Shown one piece after another: positions 35,952 through 48,230 of a stretch of DNA of 64,000 bases. Source of the stretch: Hetaerina americana (taxonomy: Eukaryota > Arthropoda > Insecta > Odonata > Calopterygidae); contig JAKTNV010000074.1 in the NCBI GenBank assembly GCA_022747635.1, positions 1,125,001 through 1,189,000 on the forward strand. The letters run 5' to 3'. Each line of letters starts with the position of its first letter. Position 1 is the first letter of the stretch. The position numbers and the translations under genes were made by a program. Below the pieces are notes generated by a model that had not been told where the DNA came from, did no database searches, and was given only the letters and a program-made list of their open reading frames with translations.

Positions 35952-38061
35952 GATCACCCTCCCAAAACACAACTTTTGCCATGGGTGGATCAATCTGCAT
36001 ATCTCACCCTCTCAATGAGATTACTTTCTTAACAAGCAAAGAGGTATAGGCACAAGCACAGGTAAAAATATTTAATGAGATTGCTTTGACTTTATTGTTT
36101 CATAATGATGAATATTTCCATTCACAGATGAAATTACAACAATGTAATTCCATTCATATTTTAGCCAGAAGATGCGTGTATACGACTAATTCGTCCTTCG
36201 AGAATCTTAATTTTTATCTTTTCCAGTAATTTAACGTCTTTGCAGGCCGTGATAAATATCTTATTTTAAATTTAAACAAAATGTAGCGAGAACGAGAACC
36301 AAGAAGATATCTTTCCGTTCCATTTTATTTCTTGGTCCTATGATTTAAAGTATGGTGATAATTATTAATATTCAGTTTAAAAAAATAAAAATTAATAACT
36401 TGACTACGATTCTGTTTAAAAATGACTCAATCGCTCTCAGTAAAAGAAGAGCTACCCCTCAGAAAAAAGCTACTAAGCTTTTTCGTAGTGATAATTTTCA
36501 TATTAATACACTTTTGGTTCGGTAAAAACCATAATTAAATTTTGGAAGACCTTGACTAAGAAATTTTTCTATTACTAAAGCATTATGATATTACCATTTA
36601 TAATTATTAGAGTTGGTATACAGATTATTTTTATGCGTGCTTTATTGATTTCCGAAAAAATCAATATAGGTTTTGTGGCGTTTCGGTACAGTCTGAGCCA
36701 CTTTTCTGACAAAATATTTCATGTTGCACCTGGAAAAAATGGCTATCCTTTCCCCCTTCCTTCTTACCTAACAAATCAAGCGTATGCTATTAAAAAATAA
36801 TAATCTTCTGCATCTTATATCCATATATTTACCTTGACACCTTTTAATTTATTCCAATTTTTTCCACCCCTTTGGAATATATTTTTTTCTGTTAATTACC
36901 CTGCATATTAACTGAATTGTGTTAGTTACTCAATTTTCACAATCCTTATATAAAACGTGAGTAACTAATCTTATTTTACTTCATTAAATAAAACATTTTT
37001 GCGACATGGCTCCAGGCTCTAAATAATACGTTTTCATATTTTTTTCTTTACGTATTCGTTTTCAAGTCCCTGTCTGGTTTTATTTGCGTTTGTCACACAC
37101 GACTCGTTTGTGACAAAACGTGTCTCGTATGCTTTGCTAGCGAAATAATTGTTTTCACTTCAAGATCTGTGCAAAATATTTCCCAAATAAGTGAATAGTT
37201 TTACGACACCTTAATTGTTATCCCTTCGGTTACTCTCATACGTAGTTCGCGAGAATTAACTCAAATTTTTCAATCCCATACGCTTGATTTGATTTTATAA
37301 TTTCTACATTCACAGTGAACCAGCTAACACCAAGCTACACGAAGGTTTCTTAAATAGCTCTCTCTGTATCTATAGGGGCCAAAATATGGCACATAAAGGA
37401 AAAACTCCCCACCAACACCAAATACATTTCATCCCAAATTAACGTGAGCAGACACCTTCAGTTCATGTAGACTGACTCTTGAGTAATTTTCGAGGAAGAC
37501 GAATAATTATCAATGATACTTAGCGATACCTATATTTTGCATACCTCTGTCGACTGCTTTGTCGAACAGTATCCTGAAATGCACTTCATCATTGGCTTGG
37601 CATGAACAGTATTGTATTTTTCATATTCCATCAAATTATCATCAATAATCTTTCCTAATAAAACGCCACGACTGTTCTTCCATTTTTAATATCGAATAAT
37701 ATAATAGTGGTTTCCCCAGAACTTTGAACTTTTGTATATATTGATAGCATTCAAATGATCTAAAATCTACGAATGCCAATCTAATCAATGAAATCCTAGT
37801 TAAAATTTTCTTAAGTATTTTCGAAAGTCATAACGATATTCACTGAAAATAATTTATTTAACAAAAAAAATCCTTTCCTTTTTTGTCTATGTCAAAAAGA
37901 GCATGTAAATGGTGTATATTGTGACTGCCTTTTTGGCTACAATTTCCCATGAGCTCTTAGCGTCGCCATAAAGTATTCCTGAATTAAACTCAGCTTCATT
38001 TTATTGAATTCTCCGCTGGTTAAAAATGTATTCATAAAAGAAATAATATGTCTAATAAAAT
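35952..38061. other. AT-rich sequence, nothing recognised
   Basis: Only short open frames occur. A short hairpin (TTTGTCAC/GTGACAAA, about 37088-37117) is the only notable local structure. Confidence 0.4.
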
Positions 38062-38223
38062 GTCTGTCCCAAATGTAGTTGGACTTAGTCGAGTAAAACA
38101 ATTTATTGCAAGAGTTGATACATTCACTCAAGAGTCTACGAGGTAGTACCCTTGGGCGCACACACTGCCGCAAGCTTATTTCCACGTCTTGTTCACCTTC
38201 TGGAAGGCGGCCCCCGTAATGAT

Positions 38224-38350
38224 GCCAAGCTTCCTCGTCACCGCATATTGTAACGCTTTCACCGAGCCGTGGTAACGTCCTTTCAGCAGGAATTTGAGGA
38301 GGGGGAAAAGGAACGGCATAGTCTAAGGAATTTGGATCCCCATTCATATG
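38224..38350. repeat. 127-bp direct repeat, left copy
   Basis: Identical by eye to 38965-39091 (offset exactly 741). It belongs to the mariner coding region on the minus strand and borders the inserted 610-bp block on its left. The final G is shared with the start of the inserted block. Confidence 0.95.
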
Positions 38351-38960
38351 ATTTATCGTCATTTATCAATCACGAGCTATTGTATTAATTGAATATACAA
38401 TTATTTTTATACTTACATAATTGATCGCATTTATGATACAAAGAGACATTAGTTATCTGCATTGGCCGTTCTTAACTTTCCTCAAATCGGTATACCAAAA
38501 ATGTAAAAGAATAATTAGAAATAATATAGGTTGATTACAGAAACAAGCTGTGCTCACAAAAGAAGCGATAACTGAGGATTGTTTGATAATATTAAAAAGT
38601 AAAAATGAACAAATCAATTCCTCTCGATTTCATTTCGACAGCAACATAACACGTTAAAATGCACCGCAGTATTGAACAGTATATTAAATTTTTGGATTAA
38701 GGTAATTTGTGCTTGTAAAATCCTTTCCGATTAGGAGAGAAAAACCTGGATTAAGGAAGGGGGCGTAATCGAATGAAGGACGAAAGATTTTGAAAGGAAA
38801 TGAAATAAAGCGTACTGGAGGTGGGTTTTCACCAGCTCTAGCAACACAGAGGAAGGGAACGGGTATCTTACCATGGGGTGACTATCCCACTGCGCTTAAA
38901 ATCGCTTCCTACGGCGAAAAATAGAACTAATAACATACGGAAATAAGTATTTATTTAAGG
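38350..38960 (+). repeat. 610-bp segmental duplication, inserted copy
   Basis: Near-identical to 34332-34941, in the same orientation, 4.0 kb downstream, with one extra base. It is inserted in the mariner between two copies of a 127-bp mariner segment, with four extra bases (CTGA, 38961-38964) at the right junction. No transposon termini are seen on the block itself. Confidence 0.95.
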
Positions 38961-38964
38961 CTGA

Positions 38965-39091
38965 GCCAAGCTTCCTCGTCACCGCATATTGTAACGCTTT
39001 CACCGAGCCGTGGTAACGTCCTTTCAGCAGGAATTTGAGGAGGGGGAAAAGGAACGGCATAGTCTAAGGAATTTGGATCCCCATTCATATG
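38965..39091. repeat. 127-bp direct repeat, right copy
   Basis: Second copy of the mariner segment at 38224-38350. On its right it continues smoothly into the N-terminal half of the transposase, while the left copy continues into the C-terminal half. The pair therefore marks a duplication of the insertion site. Confidence 0.95.
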
Positions 39092-39673
39092 GCCGAGAAG
39101 ATCCGCGAGTGAGTTTCCTTTTATTCATCCGAGAGCACTCGCGTCATGAACTTCACACACACTTTTCTCATACCTATTTTTCGCTCACAAGTCGATACAC
39201 ATCAGTTTTAGGCATGCCACGTTCATCAAAATCAATGCGGAAACTTAACAAGCGAGCCCTGTCCAACAAAGCCTTCACTTTTGCAAAGTTTACCTTACTT
39301 TTTGAGGTCAAAGGGAGTCCTGAACTTTCGGTTCCTTCAACATCTTCTCTACCCTCCTGAAGCACCTTGTACCTCTAAAAACACACAATCTACCCATTGC
39401 ATTATCACCACAAGAGGCCTTGAGCATGTCATGCGTCTCTTTTCCGCTTTTGCCCAGTTTCACGCAAAATTTAATGGCGCAGCGCAGGGCAGAGCGTGAC
39501 TAGGTCACCTTATTAACATTTCGCAAACGAACTATCCGCAAAGGCTAGGAGCCAACTTCCATCGGCCTCCAGCATTTCCTAAGATTTCCCTCCCTCGAAC
39601 GCAGCCAGAGAAACCGCCACCCGTCCGTCCGTCTACCCGGGAAAAAATAAGACCCACTGCCTTTGGGGCAGAC

Positions 39674-41819
39674 CTTGTAGGTTGACGTGATTATATTTTA
39701 TCCAACACGTACCGTTGGAAGTTGAATCGAGTGCTATCATGAAATACAATTGTAGTGAACAGAGTGAATGCTGGGAAAATTTGGGACCGTGACAGGTTTC
39801 TCCACTAGGAAAATTAGTCATACAAACAGGCTGATATGAAATTTTGCCATTTGTTTCCGGCTGAATGATTTGGAAAGTTCCACTAGTTGGACAAGGGAAA
39901 GAGGTTTGATTATGAGCTGAAATGGTTTTTAAATTAGAAAGTAGAAGGGAATTGCAATAATAGTTTTACTTTTGAAACCTTTTAGAATTATGAGCCCTTT
40001 CGAACAAGGGTTAGTTAGTTCATTTAACACTAGATATACGAAATTATGTTTTTTTACTTATTGCCACGCTTCATGATTACAGGATGTACGCTTCTCGAAA
40101 AAAACACTATACATGTAGACCTTGTTGGTCAAAAAGTAGGTGGCATTTAAATTAATGAAAATTTCTGTTTACATTACAAAAATAAGAAAATGTATCTAAT
40201 ATTTTGATGGCAAACCATTACGCATGTAACCACCATTGATAGGCAGGTTAATTATTAGAAGAAATATTGATTGGGTATTTACCTTATTACAAAAGTTTAG
40301 AGATCAAATAAGGCCAAATGCAAAGAGACATTTATCTTTGGCAAGGCACTTTTACACAGGGTTCACATTTTTATAAGCCAGGTATCTTAGCAAAAACTGG
40401 ATTGTATGAGCCATGTTAATTAAATATGATAAAAAGTCGTATGTATTTTCTAACCAATGAAGTAAAGAATTATCGCTGCATGGAAAAATACGTAATACAG
40501 TTGATGAAACGGTAGACTTTCACCATAGGTATATGATATACAAGTCCTCTTATTTTTCACTTATACATCATCAAAGTACGATATTTTCCATTTATGTAGA
40601 CCGTGGACAAAATATTGAGCACTGATTCAGTGTCAATAAAGTCAGGAATGGTTTTTGCAACAGTGGTTCCGGTCATAGATTCCCATTTAACGTTAATAAA
40701 TCTATCTATCTATTGATATCACGACAATAGTTCCAATAGTTCCACTTGATTGAGAAAGGGCATCGAATCAATGATACCAGGCAAAAATTGAATGGATAAA
40801 AACGAGTCGAAATATGTTGAAAATTGTTCATTGCAGTCCAGTTTGTATTCAGTCTAAATTTAGGATTTGCTAAGCTCATTAAGCTGCAACCGTGGAGCTT
40901 TCGCATTCATTATTTCAAAAAAATAATATTATGCCATAATGGTCAATTAATGTAATTTTCAAAAATTCATGTAAAAAGAACCTGCGATTTGTACAAATTC
41001 TAGCAGTTCGTTTGCGTGAACGTGTTTCCAGGCGCTTGAATTTTGCTGCATTTTTTATTGTAACAGAGCGGTCAACGCTGATAATGGCAAGACATTTTAG
41101 GTAGATGGAATTATTTAATAAAATACATAGTATGGTTTCAGAGGTCGGGAGATCGTAAGTTTGCAGCTCTGGAATACGCAAATTTACTCCGTTAACTCGC
41201 TTCATTCCTGTGTGCCACATATTTTTATGTGAACAAATTTTGATGAGAGAGAAAGCTTTATGATTTAGAAAAAATAATGAACGTTGCTTTTCGTAGGGAG
41301 GCCAATTATAAAAATCCTCTAATAATCTTACTCGCTTTTAGAATTTCATAACATTGAAAAGATAAACGTACACCTGCGCTCTATGAAAAGGATACTGTAG
41401 GCTAAATTTTTTTGAAATACGTATGATGACAGTTATACCTCATAACTGTGACTCTTTATTCGCAAGTTTTTCATCGTGAATCACTAATTGATGAATTAAA
41501 TACCATGGCATGGAGTGCTGAAGGTGGACGCTCGAAACAATGAGTACTCAATAGCGTTCTTAAATTATGGGAAAGTTTAAACATTCAACGGGCTACAAAT
41601 CCTGAGGCCCAAGCACATTGAATTTCGGATTATTCACGATACATCCGCACCCATTTAACGACGCGGTTCTTCCCCGCGGGCATAAAACTAGCAAATTGGG
41701 GCGTGAAATTGCTAAATAAAAAAAGGGAAATAAAAAAAACAAAAGCGCATCAAAAGAACCTTTTTAAACGCTGGCAAAGTGCCGTAATCAATTAAAACGC
41801 TTCAATTAACGGCCATTAT
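39674..41819. other. AT-rich sequence, nothing recognised
   Basis: A 101-codon minus-strand open frame at 40915-41220 is the longest. It shows no motif I can name and sits in AT-rich DNA, so it is not called. Confidence 0.35.
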
Positions 41820-42530
41820 CAAACATACGGCCTGGCGAGGAAGGGGACGTGGGTGAGACATCGTGGGAGGGGAATCAGGGACCGAGGGGGTGGAGATGAG
41901 GAAAGGAGAACGGGAAATAGAACACGCACGCTACAGAGTTGGGAAGGGGGGGTTGGAAGAGGCTTGATAAATACACGTTCTAAAAACGAGTGGGTTGAAA
42001 AAAAATAAATGAGGGAGTCGCTTTCAATAGCAAAACCGCAAAGTCGAAGGGTGAAAAAAAGCGACTAGGGACCGCAGACCGACGGCTTCGCAGATTGTCA
42101 ACGCAACAATACGACCGCAATCGACCGTCGCCTCATTCACACGAGCGGCGAGCGGTGGGGAGGGAGCCACACTCACTATAGACTCGGGCCGCGGGCGAAG
42201 AGCATGGCGCGGGAAACGAGGGAAGGACGGGGGCGCCAATGGACAAACAACGGCGCCACTCCAAGAGGAGGATGCCGGGCATGTGAGCCGGGAAGTTCGC
42301 CGAGTGTGATGCGGGGAGAGTGTTGAAGGGAGGGGTGACACACAAATGCGGACTGTTGCATATAATTGAAAACTCTCATCACGGTTGATGCGCTTATTTC
42401 TTTTTGATGCGAGCCAATAATTTCTTACGCTACGCCACGAGAGACACGTGGAGCTCGAAGCACGCTGCCAAGTGGGAAAACTCTTAGCACGCACATGCGT
42501 CCGTGAAATGAACGAAATCAACCGAGTAAG
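41820..42530. other. GC-rich, CpG-containing island
   Basis: GC content rises sharply between AT-rich flanks. The first part (41840-41970) is purine-rich on the + strand. The second part (42060-42320) is balanced and rich in CG dinucleotides (for example GCGGCGAGCGG near 42144). A 165-codon minus-strand frame (42024-42521) spans it, overlapped by two others in the remaining minus frames, so coding is not supported. A promoter or first-exon CpG-type island of a host gene is the best guess, but only a guess. Confidence 0.45.
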
Positions 42531-43062
42531 AGTGGAAAGACAACCATTTAAAAAAGTACACAGTACACATGGCGAATTATGCTCTAAATAAATGCAGTTA
42601 AAATTTAATCTAACAATTTCGAGAAACGTACAATGTCTACGGATGAAACACTTGGTATTTATTTCATTTGTTTAAAATATAAATAGATGAATTTTTGAGA
42701 GAAAGGACATATACATATTCTGCAATTTAAGCTATTGTGTAATAGTTTTATGTTTTAAATTATTGAAAATTAAATTATAAAATACCTTGTGCATGACATA
42801 TACCAAAGATGGTATAGCTCTAAAGTAGACATTTTTTATACTAAATTTTAAACTATTCGACAAAAGAGGGCCCTGGAGTAAAATTTGTTCATTTTTATTG
42901 AAAAAGCACAGTTTATTTTCTTCCTAACTTAAAATAAACTCTTACTCTTGGACTCTTACTGTTGCAAAAATGCACATTAATACACATTCGAGTGTTATAG
43001 ATCCATGCTTGGATTTTCTAATTGGGACTGCTTTTTGCTCCTGCAACTTTCTAGAATAGATA
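42531..43062. other. AT-rich flank, nothing recognised
   Basis: No repeats or motifs seen up to the TA at 43061-43062, which is the left target duplication of the next mariner. Confidence 0.4.
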
Positions 43063-43981
43063 CAAGGTACGATCAAAAAAAAGACAGGACTGATTTTATA
43101 ATTAGTGTTTTTCGACGGATACAGCTCAATCGAACTTGTCGCCCTCGAAGTAAATGCCTTGGCTGACGACACCTTTGCCAACGTTTCTTCCAGCCCTCAA
43201 ACCCTGCCTGGTAAGCCGCCTTAGGGATCCTCTTCAGGTCCGCCGTACAATTAGTTTTAATATCTGCAATAGAGTCGAATCGGTTCCCTTTCAAGGTTGA
43301 TTACAACTTTGGAAACAAAAAGTAGGTTTTAAGAGACTCTGGGTCGGCATTGGCTCAACCCAGGAGTTCCTTGCAAATGTCCACACGTTTTTGTCCCTGT
43401 TCATCAGTCAGCACCGGCGGGAAGAATTTTGATGCGATGCGGTGCTTAATGCCCAAAATATGTGTCAAAATTGTCTAACAGGATCTAAAACTAATGTTCA
43501 CTTCCTCGGCTATCTCCCTAACAGTTAAATGGCGATTTTTCCCCACCAAATCGTTCACCAAATTAACATGGTTGGGGTCTGTCGAAGTGGAAGGCCGCCG
43601 CGTACGCGAATCTTCATCTGCCGAGGTTCTGCCCGATTTAAAAAGACTGTACGACTCAAAACACTGGCTTCGACTCATAGCTTCATCAAAAAAGGCTTGC
43701 TGAATCATTCCAAATATCTCCGTAGTACTTTTGCTAAGTTTGAAAGAAAATTTCACGCACACACGCTGTTCTTCTAGCTCCTTTATTGCTGCCGTTGCAC
43801 GTGCCGACGAACAGGTTAAGTCAGGTAACGCTGCTGCTGCGTAAAGATTCGACATAAACAAACGCAACACCTCTCATTTTAGTCGTCAGATGTGTCACTA
43901 GATGGCGCACGATCTCGTTTCAATCCGTTGAACGGTTTGCGCAGAATAAAATCAGTCGGGTCTTTTTTCGATCACACCTTG
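43063..43981 (-). mobile_element. Internally deleted mariner with TA target duplication
   Basis: TA at 43061-43062 and TA at 43982-43983 flank an element beginning CAAGGTACGATC and ending with the matching inverted terminus. The two termini align over about 37 bases with a handful of differences and one indel, both finishing in GACTGATTTTAT. The 919-bp length and a minus-strand transposase lacking its middle show an internal deletion. This is the cleanest boundary definition in the window. Confidence 0.9.
43073..43855 (-). pseudogene. Mariner transposase pseudogene (SETMAR/GVQW3-like N-terminus)
   Basis: From an ATG at 43855 the frame gives EEQRVCVKFSFKLSKSTTEI, MIQQAFFDEAMSRSQCFE, YSLFKSGRTSADEDSRTRRP and HLTVREIAEEVNISF before a stop at 43475. 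These are the HTH and linker of mariner transposases. The next frame continues through LTDEQ and KRVDICKELL (to about 43370), then jumps to the C-terminal end IADIKTNCTADLKRIPKAAY with FEGWKKRWQRC (43273-43170) and a frameshifted tail. The catalytic DDD region between about 43345 and 43290 is deleted. Confidence 0.85.
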
Positions 43982-43983
43982 TA

Positions 43984-44729
43984 AACATTCAAGAAGCTGT
44001 ATTGTGAGGACCGGCCTTTGTGCTTCTCAGGTCTAAAGGCTCTAGCTCCACGACAATTATACTACAATTGGTGTTACATTACATTGATGTCACACTTTGA
44101 GAATATACCGTAATATTTTCAATCATTAGCTGATAATTTAAGATAGGCTTCTACTGCAAAGACATTGACATTAAAATGTTTCCGGTTCCAGTGAAAAGGT
44201 GATTTTACTTCAAATTTACATCTTAATCAGGTCGTTACTCAAATAAAGGTTACGTTTTTAGTCAATGGAAAAGGAAATTCTCACGTCCTTATTTAATGTT
44301 TGTGGAACACCGATAGCATAAAAATGACTGTTAACATTGTAAGATGTTCCTGAGACTAAGGATACATGAAACATGGCAGCGTTATTTATCTAGACCTCAT
44401 GTAAAGTTACGTGATATGGAAGTGATTCTTCAATGATCCGAATGATATTAAACAAATTAAATTTAAAACTTTTGATTCAGAATCAACCACGGTATTCATG
44501 AACCAAAGACAGAAAGTTTTTAAATTAAAAATCTGTTTTACAGATGGGACCAGTATTTGAAGTTATTTTATTAACAATTCGTCTTTCTTGAAAAATCTTT
44601 GGCGCTAAAACCTTTCGGCTAGGTTATGCCAAAAAGGCATAAGAAACACATCATATCTCACTTGGTGCTTCGAAAAAATGTTCAAGTAATCAGTCTCATG
44701 AAACTTATTTAAAAGTCAATTTTTAAAAG
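43984..44729. other. No recognised feature
   Basis: AT-rich DNA between a mariner and a LINE tail; no open frames above 60 codons. Confidence 0.4.
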
Positions 44730-45110
44730 TAGGTTTTGCATGGGCACAAACTGAAAACGCCTACATTTTCTTACTTCGTTCAACAACACACTCTCTGGCA
44801 CCCTGCACTACAAATTCTTCTTCCATTCCACATACATTCTTCCTTCAATCCTTTCAACATGCATATCCTTTCCCTACAAATAACTCGCTTGTCTAACGTC
44901 CTCCCCTCTACATCACAGTCTTCAGAATTCCATCTCCCATCAAAACAATCTGCATCGAACTTTCCTACGTTCTATGGATTTCTATCAACAACACTCATTC
45001 CTACCCGTCCGTGCGTAGCGCTTTGTCAGCTCTCCTTTCCACTCCTTTACCATGCTTCAAACTTACATTTCAGAAGCCCCATTCTACGTCTAAAACATTT
45101 TACTGTCGTA
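44730..45110 (-). mobile_element. LINE fragment, post-RT tail
   Basis: On the minus strand, one frame carries QIVLMGDGILKTVM and the adjacent frame carries VEGRTLDKRVICREGYAC (about 44945-44870). Together they reproduce the GDGILKTVMEGRT-GKRGRGRKR segment seen in the 3.0 kb copy. A pyrimidine-rich + strand with many frame changes follows. The copy is short, 5' truncated and dead, and its ends are not defined. Confidence 0.5.
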
Positions 45111-46835
45111 TGAAATACAAATCATTGAATTATTCATTGAAATAAACCTGTGTAAAAACATAAAAGATGGCGGTTTCACGAAATTGAGACAAAAATACTG
45201 AGACCAATGTAACTGGATGCCTTAGTTTAATGGAATTTTATTTCTAATCAAGCTAATACTATATTGGAACAGGTAAATGCTAGAAGGGCTTATTTTTTAA
45301 TGAAACCACATTCATCAAGTTAGTTTTATGGACTGTGTGGTGGCATATAACGAATAATAAACCGAGAAGAACGTGAGTTATACAATGATTATTGAGCTGC
45401 ACTTTGATGTCATGAAGTTGAAATAACAGATGTTTTTAAAATGAATACGAATTATTTACATAAATCTGAGGGGTACTGAATTTGACATTAATCTCAGGGA
45501 TTTTAATTTTAGGATAAAGCCGTGAATCAAACGTCATTCGAATTTGGAATTTACATAACGATATTAAATGACTCCTCATTTCGAAATTAAAAAGATTTCA
45601 TAAAATTGACTTCCCATTGAAACTTGAAAATACGAAAATGGATTCCTATGAAGATAATTGATTCTAGGAATAACAAAGATATGAGTGAGAAATAAATTCA
45701 CAGTAACCTTGAGTGAACGGGATTATTGCTCCAAGGTACACCCAACATAAAAAACGGGGATAAATAATCAATTGTTTTTCGTTTTGGCTAGCATTAATAC
45801 ATTTCATTTTCAGCTAATGAGAAAAGGAGAACTACGTAAGTTTTGACTTCACAGCCGAATTCATAGAGAGCCAAGTCAAACAAAGAGGATAATTAGAAAT
45901 AATAAGAGAGAATGTATTGTTAAGTTTTACATAAGTTCAATGTTCGTAGACCTATAGCAAGACATCATTGGATAAACATTTGAATATTGCATATATTATA
46001 TTTTTATCATTAATGTATTCTGTCGCAGTCCTAAAATAATGAAAACGTATACCACAGAACTGGGCACAGCAAAGTCTAGAAAACAGAAATGTTTAGACAT
46101 CTTATCATTGATAAAATGAACTGTTTGATTATATTTATTATTATTATCAAGTGAAGCTACATTATTTTAGCATGCGTAAAAGTCTTCCTTCTGCCACAGC
46201 CTTTCATTTATTTATTTCTTGATCGTTCCATATTATATCCTTCATCGATTTACATGTCACCGACTCTACTCTTCCCTACCCCATTTATCCAGCATTTTAT
46301 TTTTCATTTATTACTTTTTCCTTTCCTCCTCTACTCATGTTATATTTGCCATCCACCGATTTCACATCTCAAGTTTTCCCATTACGCAAGGAGTCTACAT
46401 ATGAGGCATTATTCAGGGCCAAATAACTATGTATAGATGAATTAATAACTGGAAATGTATGTATATTGTGAAAAAATTGAGAAATGTAAATATGTTCAAT
46501 CTAAAAAGTACTCATACTCGTGTTACACTTTTTGTTCAAATAAAAATCATATAAGATGAAGAGGATTTTATTCTCATAATTTTTAATTTAGCAAGAGAGC
46601 TCTCGGAAATCAATAACTTGACAACCCGAACAAAACATAGCAAATTGGTGAATGAAGAATTTTAATTCATTATTAAAAAATAGCATTAGAATTTGTTTAG
46701 CAAGCGATGCGGACTCAAAAACTATGATTATAGAGCAAGCCAGAATCAGGATCAATGATCAATTCAACGAACAGAAAACATTAATAAAAAAACACTCGTA
46801 CACACTTGGGGGAAATTCCAATTTTTAAATCATTT
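45111..46835. other. AT-rich sequence, nothing recognised
   Basis: A pyrimidine-rich stretch at 46180-46400 gives overlapping serine/phenylalanine-rich frames. It may be another old LINE tail on the minus strand, but I could not identify a motif. Confidence 0.35.
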
Positions 46836-47450
46836 CATTCCTATCTCACACCCACGCTCCGAAATCCGTCGCATGAACTTTCATTGGCATGCAAATGGAT
46901 TCCATAACTATGGCTCCGTGGCGTTGGCAGGCGGAAGTAGCAAGCGCGAGGAGAAGAAAAAAAAGAGTGGAGGGAGGTGGGGCGAACCGAGGGGGAGTTA
47001 TTGTTGAAGACGGGAAGAAGGGAAAGGGGCGCCGAGGTCCCAAACAGGAGAGTGTGAGTGAGTAGGCGAGGAAAAGTGGAGGAGAATGGGAGAAAACAGA
47101 GCTAACGATAAGGGATTTAAAGATTTAGGGGAACATAAACATGGGAAAGAGCAGTTTGGAAACAATATAACGAACCCACAGCGCTACTGATTTCATCCTC
47201 TTTTCGGGACCCTTGCGTTGGGACTTGGAATTATCAATTTCCAGAAAAGATTTCTGTCTAACTTATTGCGGTGAGCAAAATCGTGTATTCCATCCCCTTG
47301 TCTGCTCCCCTGGCTCACGAGTGGAGGTTTGTAATTCGTTTGTAGCTGCGTTGACACGATACGGTCATTTCGTATCATTTAATGCTCTTCTGCTTCCATC
47401 GTGGTGGTACAACACGACGTCCATGCCCGAAATCGGCTTATAATTCCCCT
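46836..47450. other. GC-richer, partly purine-rich block
   Basis: From about 46920 to 47110 the + strand is purine-rich and GC-rich. From 47190 to 47445 a 76-codon + frame and a 61-codon minus frame overlap, neither with a motif. It may be a regulatory region or a weakly supported exon; not called. Confidence 0.35.
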
Positions 47451-48180
47451 TGACACTTTACGCTCGCCGACGGTCACGCACTCAAGCTTGGATAACTCGT
47501 CAGACCGTGAAGAAATTCAATCGGGGTTTAATCCCGCGAAGTCTTATTCATTTCCTATTCGTTAGAGCAAATATAATTAATAATACAGCAATAGTTTAAG
47601 AGGGAATAATAAAATTAATTCAACGCAGTCACATTCCAAACATAAGAGATTGGACCTATTCGTTTTAATTGAAAATAAAACGTTCAGTCTTCCGTACTTT
47701 CCGTGACAGGATATTTTTAATTTACTCATGACTTGGGTGAAATGCCCAAAGTGACATTTGTATAGCTCACTTTCAATACTCCACCACCTCGTTCCCGTGA
47801 CAGAGTTGCGACCTAAGGAGTCGTTTGTGCAGTATTACTATTGGTAGCCATTTTTCCAATTATTTATATTTAACAGTTTTTATAAATTCATCATATGATC
47901 CCGCATCATTTACCTGGGACAGAGATCTGAATTCCATGATTTTGGTTTGGCAGTGCAAAATTTGAAAAGTTCTCAAGGATTTTTCCCAATCCGTCGCGTT
48001 AGAAAGTTGAACTTGGCACTCATATGAGATCAAACATCATGTATACATATCCAAGGATATATTTATATATAACACTTTTTGAAAGTCTCACGGACGTGAA
48101 TAATAATATATAACACTTAGCACTAGTAGACACAGACAAAAACACACAGAAACACACAAAAAAGAGACTCACTATTTTTC

Positions 48181-48214
48181 GAATTTTCGGTGGTTGTGAC
48201 CACCTTTATCAAGG
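48181..48214 (-). other. Decayed hammerhead/Penelope-like hairpin motif
   Basis: On the minus strand a TTGATAA is followed by a 6-bp stem (GGTGGT/ACCACC) with a 4-base loop, then GAAAA. The arrangement copies the core of hammerhead ribozymes (CUGANGA, stem II, GAAA), but two core positions are changed, including the catalytic G. It would be inactive. Such motifs are known in Penelope-like retroelements. It abuts the TA microsatellite. Confidence 0.3.
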
Positions 48215-48227
48215 AAGAGAGGGACAG

Positions 48228-48230
<3 letters not shown>

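Larger units (their letters stand above)
38110..39499 (-). pseudogene. Mariner transposase pseudogene, interrupted
   Basis: Reading down from 39499 the translation gives CAIKFCVKLGKSGKETHDML, GDNAMG, then after frameshifts REDVEGTESSGLPLTSKSKVNFAKVKALLD, FRIDFDERGMPKTDVYRLVSEK and KVCVKFMTRVLSDE. These are the two HTH units and linker of a mariner transposase. The text then jumps past the catalytic region to FLFPLLKFLLKGRYHGSVKALQ, AVTRKLG and GAAFQKVNKTW, and after a frame change RQCVRAQGYYLVDS-like tail residues with a stop near 38120. The DDD residues are mostly gone. The 127 bp encoding the FLFP to TRKL part exists twice, once on each side of the inserted block. Confidence 0.7.
38062..39673 (-). 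mobile_element. Mariner remnant split by a duplicated 610-bp block
   Basis: The ends are recognisable. GTCTGTCCCAAATGTAGTTG starts at 38062, and the reverse complement of 39648-39673 matches it at 21 of 26 positions. Transposase pieces run on the minus strand: the N-terminal HTH region at about 39500-39120, and the C-terminal part at about 39091-38965, continued from 38223 down to about 38120. The two C-terminal parts are separated by the 38350-38960 insertion and a 127-bp duplication. Without the extra 741 bp the element would be 871 bp, again an internally deleted mariner. No flanking TA pair is evident. Confidence 0.75.

Noticed and set aside
37937..38362. A 141-codon minus-strand open frame that looks like a novel protein
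   Set aside because: It crosses the junction between the duplicated 610-bp block and mariner sequence, and reads most of the mariner in the wrong frame.
38224..39091. The 127-bp repeats as long terminal repeats of a retroelement
   Set aside because: They encode part of a mariner transposase continuous with both flanks, lack TG/CA ends, and the interior has no polymerase or primer-binding site.
42024..42521. A 165-codon minus-strand open frame
   Set aside because: Two other minus-strand frames are open over the same bases, the composition follows GC content, and no family motif is visible.
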